A stretch of 41,233 nt of DNA from an uncultured Nitrosomonadales bacterium (GTDB lineage Bacteria; Pseudomonadota; Gammaproteobacteria; Burkholderiales; Gallionellaceae), in contig CAIOSY010000001.1 of the NCBI GenBank assembly GCA_903861075.1, forward strand, positions 1 to 41,233, given 5' to 3'. The notes beneath the pieces are model-generated. The model was not told the origin of the DNA. It did not search any database and was given only the letters and a program-made list of their open reading frames with translations. A program made the position numbers and the translations under genes. Below, one piece after another: positions 34,695 through 41,233 of the stretch; the stretch's first letter is position 1, and every line of letters begins with the position of its first letter.

Positions 34695-37679
34695 TCAACC
34701 CGGGATTTCTACCGACGTACCAATTAAACGGGTCGCCCGTCCATCCGCATTGATGACCGGCATCGCTCTGGAATGAACTTTCACAGTACTGCCATCAGCG
34801 CGCATGACAGCATACTGAATATCACAGGGCAACTGGCTGGCAAGCGAATTTTGTATCGCCGTTGTAAGACGTGCCTGATCTTCCGTGCTGAGCGCGCCCA
34901 GTATATGCTGAAGCGACATGGGTGTACTCACTGACGGATAACCGTATATCTTGAACATTTCACCTGACCAACTCGACACCCCGGTCGACACATCCAACTC
35001 CCAGCAGCCAAGATGTGCAATCTGTTGCGCCATTGCCAGCATGGTTTCACTGCGCAAAACAGCTTCGCTGACCAGCTTGAATTTGGTTATTTCAGTAAAA
35101 CTCAATACCACGCCGGCAATGACATTTTCCAGTGTGCGATAAGGCTGAATACGCACCAAATACCAGGCGCCACCCGTAATGCGAATTTCACGCTCACAGG
35201 GAATCAGCGTATCCAGAACAGACTGAAGTTCCTCATGCAAATTCCACGTTTCAAGATTTGAAACAATGTCGCTCAACGGTCGCCCCACATCGGTCGCGAT
35301 CAGCCTGAAGACCTTCTGTGCCTCACGCGTATAGCGACGAATAATCATGTGCTCATCAAGAAATAGCGTGCCGGTATTGATATTATCCAGCAGATTCTTC
35401 ATGTCATTCTGAATGCCACTTAACTGTTCTATCTTGGCGCTCAATTCGGCATTCACCGTAATCGTTTCTTCATTAAGGGATTGCAGCTCTTCTTTTGAAG
35501 TCTCCAGCTCTTCATTGGAAGACTGAAGCTCTTCATTAGTAGACTGCAACTCCTCGTTGGTCGATTTAAGTTCTTCGTTAGTCGCCTGTTGTTCTTCGAT
35601 TGTGGCTTGCAGGTTTTCTTTGGCGTAGGCTAGCTCACGTTCCAATTGCTCAACACGACTGGCTTCAAGTGACGCGGGGATCCGTTTGATGCCGCGCCTG
35701 ACGGGTTTATCCTGCGGGGCAACATCCTGAAAGCTCACCAGCAGCAAATTATCGTCTTCACTGCTACTGACTGAAGGTAAACGCCGCACGGTAAAACTCA
35801 CCATAGAAAATCCGCCATTGGTTTTAACCGAGACCTGATGGGTGAGCATTTTCGCATCGACTAAAACGGCATTAAGCAGCGCCGAGCGCAAGTCGAGTTG
35901 CAGCCCTTCGCGCGCCATTTCAACCACATTATTATTGACAGGGCCGGGGGCCGGACGCAAATATCTTCCCGTATCACCATGCACATACAGGATATTTCCC
36001 TTGATATCCGTCGTCACAGAGGCCGGCGCATAGGATTGCAACAGGATACGATTGCTCAGATCACCGACATTACCTGTCTTGGCTTTACTCATGGCGACAC
36101 TGGTCAACTTTTCAGCTTCCCGTCCGGTCGACGGCCGTGTTTCGGTAATCAGCGTGCGGGTTGCACCCTGAGTAATAATGGCCTGATAAAACTTCCACTT
36201 CCTGTTAAGCGGTGTAAACAACGGAGGGTCATAGGAAATACTCTCTGACGAGGAGAGAAACAGCACCCCCCCGGGTTTGAGCGCATAGTGAAAATTGGGG
36301 ATCAGGCGATTTTGTTGTTCCGTTTCCAGATAAATCAACAGATTACGACAACTGAGTAAATCCAGCTTAGTGAAAGGGGGATCCTTGATGACATTCTGAA
36401 TCGCGAACACGATCATCTCGCGAATATCCTTCTTAACCTTGTAACCGGCCTCATCCTTAATAAAAAACCGGCGCAAACGCTCTTCGGAGACATCTTGCGC
36501 AATGTTGGGCGGATAACATCCACTCCGTGCGATGGCAATCGCATCATCATCAAGATCGGTGGCATAAATCTGCACGCGGAACTCCTTATGGATTTCATCC
36601 ATATATTCGCGTAACAGGATGGCAATGGAGTAGGCCTCCTCACCTGTCGCACACCCGGCCACCCAGATACGAACCACGTACTCTACCGGTTTTTCTGCCA
36701 GCAACCTGGGGAAAATATCCTGTTTAAGCACAGCAAAAGCATCCGGGTCACGGAAAAAACTGGTGACATTAATCAACAGTTCCTTGAACAGCGTGACCAC
36801 CTCCGCGCTGTGCTCCTTGAGGTAGCGCGCATACACCTTCATATCTTCTATATTGTGTTGCGTCATTCTGCGAGCGATTCGACGACTTATGGTACTTTTC
36901 TTGTAAAGCGAAAAGTCGTGCCCGGTAACAGTACGTACCTGCAACAGAATCTGATTTATACCACTACGAACTTTCTCCGTCTCATGGGGTTCGACCCGCT
37001 GCCTGAGAGCCCACGTCCGCGTGAGTTCAACAAGTGCCGCCGGCATTTTTTCGACCGGTAAAATATGTGAAGCATAACCCGCTGCAATGGCGCTTTGCGG
37101 CATACCATCGTATTTGGCCGTGAGCGGATCCTGTACCATGCAAATACCGCCCGCGCCAAAAATTGCGCGCAATCCCAGCGTCCCGTCGGTGGCCGTGCCG
37201 GATAAAATAATACCTATAGCATTGTCTGACTGGTCCTCGGCCAGCGAGCGCAAAAAGGCATCAATCGGCATGCGTTGTCCGCGCGCCATTTCCGGCAGGG
37301 TAAGCTGCAATACGCCGTTAAGAATAGCCATTTCACGATTAGGCGGAATGATATAAACGTGATTGGCAAGCACGACAGTCTGGTCGATAACCTGTACCAC
37401 CGACATACGGGTAGAGCGCTGCAAAATTTCCGTCAAAAGACTTTCATGCTCTGGATCCAGATGGGGCACCAGCACAAAAGCCATGCCGGTATCGGCCGGA
37501 CATGACCGAAAAAAACACTCAAACGCTTCCAGCCCCCCCGCAGAAGCGCCAATACCAACGATGGGAAGATAAACAGCGGGCATAACACCACCCATACTCG
37601 ATGGAACAAAACCTGGCTGATTTGCCAGGGCAGAAACGGATTGAATTTCAGGCTGTTTCATTTTCTTGCTGCTTGCCAT
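34695..37679 (-). CDS. CheB-CheR-PAS fusion protein without a kinase domain
   Basis: About 994 residues. CheB methylesterase: GIGASAGG with S46, H73 and D165 of the catalytic triad. CheR methyltransferase: roughly residues 245-500, including SFFRDPDAF and VAGCATGEEAYS. A long coiled coil (about 670-750) consists of heptads of the N-E-E-L-Q-S type. Two PAS domains follow (about 755-860 and 870-990), the second with WELDVSTGVSSWS. The protein stops there, whereas related fusions often continue into HisKA-HATPase. AAGGAG lies seven bases before the ATG. It probably passes its output to the GGDEF protein encoded next to it; which proteins it (de)methylates is unknown. Confidence 0.9.
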   Translation of the reverse strand: MASSKKMKQPEIQSVSALANQPGFVPSSMGGVMPAVYLPIVGIGASAGGLEAFECFFRSCPADTGMAFVLVPHLDPEHESLLTEILQRSTRMSVVQVIDQTVVLANHVYIIPPNREMAILNGVLQLTLPEMARGQRMPIDAFLRSLAEDQSDNAIGIILSGTATDGTLGLRAIFGAGGICMVQDPLTAKYDGMPQSAIAAGYASHILPVEKMPAALVELTRTWALRQRVEPHETEKVRSGINQILLQVRTVTGHDFSLYKKSTISRRIARRMTQHNIEDMKVYARYLKEHSAEVVTLFKELLINVTSFFRDPDAFAVLKQDIFPRLLAEKPVEYVVRIWVAGCATGEEAYSIAILLREYMDEIHKEFRVQIYATDLDDDAIAIARSGCYPPNIAQDVSEERLRRFFIKDEAGYKVKKDIREMIVFAIQNVIKDPPFTKLDLLSCRNLLIYLETEQQNRLIPNFHYALKPGGVLFLSSSESISYDPPLFTPLNRKWKFYQAIITQGATRTLITETRPSTGREAEKLTSVAMSKAKTGNVGDLSNRILLQSYAPASVTTDIKGNILYVHGDTGRYLRPAPGPVNNNVVEMAREGLQLDLRSALLNAVLVDAKMLTHQVSVKTNGGFSMVSFTVRRLPSVSSSEDDNLLLVSFQDVAPQDKPVRRGIKRIPASLEASRVEQLERELAYAKENLQATIEEQQATNEELKSTNEELQSTNEELQSSNEELETSKEELQSLNEETITVNAELSAKIEQLSGIQNDMKNLLDNINTGTLFLDEHMIIRRYTREAQKVFRLIATDVGRPLSDIVSNLETWNLHEELQSVLDTLIPCEREIRITGGAWYLVRIQPYRTLENVIAGVVLSFTEITKFKLVSEAVLRSETMLAMAQQIAHLGCWELDVSTGVSSWSGEMFKIYGYPSVSTPMSLQHILGALSTEDQARLTTAIQNSLASQLPCDIQYAVMRADGSTVKVHSRAMPVINADGRATRLIGTSVEIPG

Positions 37680-37788
37680 GCAAGTCTCCTTAAGGCCTAG
37701 CCTAAAATTAAGTGGCCGTATGCTCTGGGCTTACGCAAACGAATTCAATCTGGATCGGCTAAACGCCGATGCCCTGCCGGGCGAAGAA

Positions 37789-37817
37789 AATAAAGGGTTG
37801 GCAGCCAACCCTTTATT
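37789..37817 (-). terminator. Intrinsic terminator downstream of ntrC
   Basis: A 13-base perfect stem (AATAAAGGGTTGG / CCAACCCTTTATT) with a three-base loop. On the minus strand it is followed by TTCTTCG after TTATT, a short T-rich tail. It lies about 97 bases after the ntrC stop and would separate ntrBC from the CheB-CheR gene. Confidence 0.75.
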
Positions 37818-37913
37818 GACCTGCTAATCACAAGCAACACTTAGCGCAATATCTGCCTTAGCCATCATGAAGTCAAGTTAAAACACGGGGTCGTCAAAAG
37901 GGGACTTGTGAAC

Positions 37914-39311
37914 TTATGCCGTGGGCTCATCCAACCCCAGCTCCTGAATTTTGCGAGTCAAGGTATTACGTCCGATACCAAGCAAGGTGGCAGCCTCGAT
38001 ACGCCGCCCATTGGAATGATGCAAAGCCTGCAAGATCATGGTTCGTTCAAACTGCGCCATAAACGGGTTCATGATGCCTTCATCACCCTGTTGCAATGCC
38101 GCATCAATCTGATCTGCCAACTCGGAACGCCAGTCACCGGATGTCGTGGCGACACTGTCAGTGCTACGCCATTCAGGCGGCAGATCCGCAATTTCGATAA
38201 GCTGGGACGGCGTCATCACAGTTAACCAGTGACAGAGATTTTCCAGTTGACGCACGTTGCCGGGAAAGGATTGAGCCGCCAGATGTAAAAGCGTTGCTTC
38301 ACTGAACTGTTTTTGTTCGACGGCAAGTTCTAGCGCACTTTTTTGTAAAAAGTATTTTGCCAGCAACGGAATATCTTCACTGCGTTCGTGTAAGGGTGGC
38401 AGGCGCAAGCGGATGACATTTAATCTGTGAAACAGGTCTTCTCTAAACAAGCCCAGCTTGACGCGCTCTTCCAGATTTTGATGCGTTGCCGTAATAATAC
38501 GCACGTTAGCCTTGATAGGCTGATGTCCGCCAACCCGATAGAAATGGCCATCCGACAGCACGCGCAGCAAACGCGTTTGCAACTCGGCGGGCATATCGCC
38601 AATTTCATCGAGAAACAGCGTGCCGCCTTCAGCTTGTTCGAAACGACCATGTCGGGTCGTAGCCGCTCCTGTAAAAGCACCGCGTTCATGACCGAACAGC
38701 TCGGATTCGAGCAAGTCTTTAGGAATAGCGGCCGTGTTAATGGCTATAAATGGCTTATCTGAACGCGGACTATGACGATGCAAAGCACGGGCAACAAGTT
38801 CCTTACCCGTCCCCGATTCACCGTTAATCAATACCGTGGCATGAGATTGTGCCAACCTGCCAATTGCCCGAAACACATCCTGCATTGCAGGTGCTTGCCC
38901 CAGAATATCTGCGGCAACATCCAGCAACGCCACCTCGTCCGCTTTGCGCCGACTCTGATCCAATGCCCGGCGTATCAGATCAACGGCATGATTGATATCG
39001 AAAGGCTTGGGTAGATATTCAAAAGCCCCACCCTGAAAGGCCGAAACAGCACTTTCCAAATCCGAATAAGCGGTCATGATAATGACTGGGATCAGCGGAT
39101 GCCGCTGGCGTAGGGTCTGCAAAAAATCCAGTCCGGAAATACCCGGCATACGAATATCGCTCACCACGACTTGCGGCAAATCATGACGCAATGCGTTTAG
39201 CGCATCCTCCGCCGAGGCAAAGCTCTCAAACTCAATTCCGGCACGCGTCAGTGATTTTTCCAGCACCCAACGTATCGAGCGATCATCATCAATAATCCAG
39301 ACAGGTTTCAT
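37914..39311 (-). CDS. ntrC: Nitrogen regulation response regulator NtrC
   Basis: About 465 residues. Receiver domain with phospho-acceptor D52 ([10 protein letters not shown]) and K102 in PKPF; AAA+ sigma-54 activator domain with Walker A GESGTGKE at 164-171 and the sigma-54 contact loop GAFTGA at 211-216; C-terminal Fis-type helix-turn-helix with [19 protein letters not shown]. It activates sigma-54 promoters under nitrogen limitation. It lies 37 bases downstream of ntrB on the same strand. Confidence 0.95.
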   Translation of the reverse strand: MKPVWIIDDDRSIRWVLEKSLTRAGIEFESFASAEDALNALRHDLPQVVVSDIRMPGISGLDFLQTLRQRHPLIPVIIMTAYSDLESAVSAFQGGAFEYLPKPFDINHAVDLIRRALDQSRRKADEVALLDVAADILGQAPAMQDVFRAIGRLAQSHATVLINGESGTGKELVARALHRHSPRSDKPFIAINTAAIPKDLLESELFGHERGAFTGAATTRHGRFEQAEGGTLFLDEIGDMPAELQTRLLRVLSDGHFYRVGGHQPIKANVRIITATHQNLEERVKLGLFREDLFHRLNVIRLRLPPLHERSEDIPLLAKYFLQKSALELAVEQKQFSEATLLHLAAQSFPGNVRQLENLCHWLTVMTPSQLIEIADLPPEWRSTDSVATTSGDWRSELADQIDAALQQGDEGIMNPFMAQFERTMILQALHHSNGRRIEAATLLGIGRNTLTRKIQELGLDEPTA

Positions 39312-39348
39312 AAGTATCGCTCAATAAAATTATAAATTATTCATATTG

Positions 39349-40413
39349 TTACATTAACTTCCTGCTTCCTGATGCCTGCAGCGGCAGCATCACGGTAAAA
39401 ATAGTACGACCCGGTTCACTTTCAAATTCTATCGTGCCGCGATGCTGACTAACAAAATCCTGCGCCAGCGTCAGGCCTAAACCATGACCGTCTGCACGTC
39501 CCGACACCAGAGGATAAAAAATTTTATCCCTCAATTCAGGCTCAATCCCGGGTCCATTATCGACAATCTGCACCATCACTGCCAGTTTATGGTGTTGCTT
39601 GATTAACGTAACTTGACGCGCGATACGGGTACGTAAAATAATTTTCCCCTGCCCTTGCATCGCCTGAGTGGCATTCTTCACAATGTTGAGCATGACCTGT
39701 ATCAACTGTTCTTTGTCGCCAATTAAGTCGGGCAAACTGGTGTCGTAGTCACGCTGTATCTTCAATCCTTCAGGCACTTCTGCCAGCACAAGCGAACGCA
39801 CACGCTCGAGTACTTCGTGAATATTTAACGCGGCGTACCGGGTAGACCCTTGCGGTGTAAGCAGTTTTTCCATCAAGGCACGTAATCGATCCGCCTCCTG
39901 AATGATGACCTGGGTATATTCGCGCAATGCCGGTTTTTCAAGTTCCTGTTCGAGTAGTTGTGCCGCTCCCCGTATCCCGCCCAGAGGATTCTTGATTTCA
40001 TGCGCCAGATTGCGCAGCAATAAGCGGTTAGCCTGAGTCTGATCCAACATCTGCTCTTCACGTGCCAACTTAAGCGGCCTGTCCATAGGATGAAATTCCA
40101 GCAACAAACCCCGTTTCTCCAGTCGAACCGGCGTTACCGTGCAGCGAACATGCAATTTGTTGTGGCACTGCGTGACCAGAATCAACTCATGTTCGATATA
40201 ACTGGCATTGTTGCGCAATGCACGCTGCATCGCACTGAAGAGTTGTGCGGTATCGATAAAAACAGACTGCAAGGTCTGCCTGAGCAGATTTTTACCGCTA
40301 ACTTCAAACAAACTCTCGGCAGCGGTATTCAGATAAGTCACGCGCGACTCATCATCCAACAGAATAATGGCGGTGGCGAGGGTGTCTAGCGTCAAAGAAG
40401 GAAAGTCCATCAT
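39349..40413 (-). CDS. ntrB: Nitrogen regulation sensor kinase NtrB
   Basis: About 354 residues. A PAS domain (about 5-110) comes first, then HisKA with the phosphorylated histidine H138 in LAHEIKNPLGG. The HATPase domain has VKNATQAM, DNGPGI and GHGLGLTLAQ. No membrane segments, as expected of cytoplasmic NtrB. It phosphorylates NtrC, and in known systems PII proteins control it. Two adjacent ATG codons (40413 and 40410) are possible starts. Confidence 0.94.
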   Translation of the reverse strand: MMDFPSLTLDTLATAIILLDDESRVTYLNTAAESLFEVSGKNLLRQTLQSVFIDTAQLFSAMQRALRNNASYIEHELILVTQCHNKLHVRCTVTPVRLEKRGLLLEFHPMDRPLKLAREEQMLDQTQANRLLLRNLAHEIKNPLGGIRGAAQLLEQELEKPALREYTQVIIQEADRLRALMEKLLTPQGSTRYAALNIHEVLERVRSLVLAEVPEGLKIQRDYDTSLPDLIGDKEQLIQVMLNIVKNATQAMQGQGKIILRTRIARQVTLIKQHHKLAVMVQIVDNGPGIEPELRDKIFYPLVSGRADGHGLGLTLAQDFVSQHRGTIEFESEPGRTIFTVMLPLQASGSRKLM

Positions 40414-40431
40414 ATAAGAATTTAAGCAACA

Positions 40432-40457
40432 ATCATGCCTGTAAGTATAGGCATGAT
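40432..40457 (-). terminator. Hairpin between the DUF4124 gene and ntrB
   Basis: ATCATGCCT and AGGCATGAT form a nine-base perfect stem with an eight-base loop, one base past the DUF4124 stop. On the minus strand it is followed by TTGTTGCTTAAATTCTTAT, T-rich but not a clean run. It may end or attenuate transcription of the small gene before ntrB. Confidence 0.5.
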
Positions 40458-40458
40458 A

Positions 40459-40890
40459 TTATTTTGACAATTCGGTTTTCAGTGCTTCAATGTTACGCGT
40501 GTGCAAATTCACCTGGGAATTGAGTTCTTTCCTTTTATCGTTATCCCCGGGGTTGCTGCGATTGATCTCAGTTACCTGCATCCGTGCCGTAGACAGCAAG
40601 GCTTCTTCTGTTTTCAGTTCGTCCCTGAGTATTTTATGTCTCCTATCATCACGTCCGCGTTGCGTTTCTTCATTAACCTTAGGAAAACCCTGAGACAGGG
40701 TTGCGGGCATAGGCGCTGAGCCTGGATGTTCAGGTCTCGTCTTTGGGGCAGCAGGGGATGCAACGACTCTTTTTCCGCCCCGTATCGGTGCGCTCGAATA
40801 AGTCACATGCCCGTCGACATCAATCGATTTATATATATCTGCTATCGCCCAAGTTGGAATCAGACATAACAAAACCATTCCGATTTTCAT
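40459..40890 (-). CDS. DUF4124 domain envelope protein
   Basis: About 143 residues. A signal peptide (MKIGMVLLCLIPTWAIA) is followed by DIYKSIDVDGHVTYSSAP, the standard DUF4124 opening. The rest is a proline/alanine-rich linker and a charged C-terminal coiled coil. The function of the family is not established; it often sits beside glnA-ntrB-ntrC in betaproteobacteria. It is exported and probably periplasmic. Confidence 0.85.
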   Translation of the reverse strand: MKIGMVLLCLIPTWAIADIYKSIDVDGHVTYSSAPIRGGKRVVASPAAPKTRPEHPGSAPMPATLSQGFPKVNEETQRGRDDRRHKILRDELKTEEALLSTARMQVTEINRSNPGDNDKRKELNSQVNLHTRNIEALKTELSK

Positions 40891-40968
40891 AAAAGTAGAT
40901 CAAGGCATATAGAATCTGCACACTAGCCTGACAATGGCGCCGCGTCAATCAGGACAGAACTTTTATTA

Positions 40969-41233
40969 TTACCCGGCGAGCGCCAGCATCGGCTTAATTT
41001 GATCGCCACAGGCGGCATAGGTTACCGCCAGGGTCTGCGCGAGTAAATGGCATTTTTCGCCATCCTCTGCGCGCGCCGCTGTTTCCAGAGACTGACACAA
41101 CTCACCCAATTGCATCGCACCCACCGAACGTGAGCCTGATTTTAATTTGTGGGCTAACGCGACCACCCGGGGCAGATCGTTTACCTCAAGAGCGCTTAGC
41201 AAATCTGCCACCTGCACCTCGGCACCATCGAGA
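40969..41233 (-). CDS. C-terminal Hpt domain of a larger protein, cut by window edge
   Basis: The frame is open to the right edge of the window; a GTG at 41217 is an internal codon. The residues AHKLKSGSRSVGAMQLGELC contain the phosphotransfer histidine of an Hpt domain (H-x-L-K-S/G). Such a domain at the C-terminus suggests a hybrid histidine kinase or phosphorelay protein. Nothing can be said of the rest. Confidence 0.75.
   Translation of the reverse strand, partial: LDGAEVQVADLLSALEVNDLPRVVALAHKLKSGSRSVGAMQLGELCQSLETAARAEDGEKCHLLAQTLAVTYAACGDQIKPMLALAG

Noticed and set aside
37818-37913. A 14-codon frame (MMAKADIALSVACD) after ntrC as a small gene
   Set aside because: Too short to judge, no ribosome-binding site seen and no known counterpart.

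Overview
The window looks like chromosomal DNA of a Gram-negative proteobacterium. It carries LPS core and O-antigen genes, a mannose-sensitive-haemagglutinin (MSHA) type IV pilus locus and an NtrB/NtrC pair. The mix (WaaC, WbpM/WbpL-type enzymes, dTDP-rhamnose genes, NtrBC next to a DUF4124 protein) suggests a betaproteobacterium, perhaps from the Nitrosomonadales/Gallionella side. That placement is inference, since no rRNA or tRNA gene is visible.

Region 1 (1-5238) is a compact set of two convergent operons. It holds an ArnT-like GT-C glycosyltransferase (cut by the window edge), the aminotransferase WecE, a zinc-ribbon methyltransferase, a small ArnE/F-like SMR/EamA membrane protein, a WecD-like acetyltransferase and a GtrB/ArnC-like polyprenyl-phosphate glycosyltransferase. 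Together they look like an Arn-style pathway rebuilt around dTDP-4-amino-4,6-dideoxygalactose (Fuc4N/Fuc4NAc) instead of L-Ara4N. This is my main candidate for an undescribed system. Region 2 (5300-9833, minus strand) is a tightly overlapped LPS operon: O-antigen ligase, two GT2 enzymes, one GT4 enzyme and a left-handed beta-helix acyltransferase. It is preceded by a scar of two broken genes (9873-10437). Region 3 (10443-14346) holds a WbpM-type dehydratase, a WecA/WbpL-type initiating transferase and heptosyltransferase I. Region 4 (14363-18728) holds an Rpn-family nuclease gene with a 12-bp tandem repeat and the rmlBDAC operon. RmlA and RmlB make dTDP-4-keto-6-deoxyglucose, the precursor of both rhamnose (RmlCD) and Fuc4N (WecE), so regions 1 and 4 are metabolically linked.

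The 770-bp gap at 18729-19500 contains four 21-bp degenerate tandem repeats. Region 5 (19501-32334) is the MSHA pilus locus in an unusual layout. mshE-mshG lie on the plus strand and run into a long minus-strand series mshI-J-K-L-N, two mshA-type pilins, mshC-D-O-P. mshM is missing from its expected place. MshP is about 711 residues long and carries fibre-like repeats. MshE keeps the spacing of the c-di-GMP-binding MshEN domain but has lost signature residues. mshJ contains a run of ten G. A possible sigma-54 promoter precedes the pilin genes.

Region 6 (32389-37679) is a CheB-CheR-PAS fusion lacking a kinase domain, followed by a PAS-GGDEF diguanylate cyclase; both probably feed c-di-GMP signalling. 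Region 7 (37789-41233) holds ntrC with a downstream terminator, ntrB, a DUF4124 secreted or envelope protein and the C-terminal end of an Hpt-containing protein cut by the window edge.
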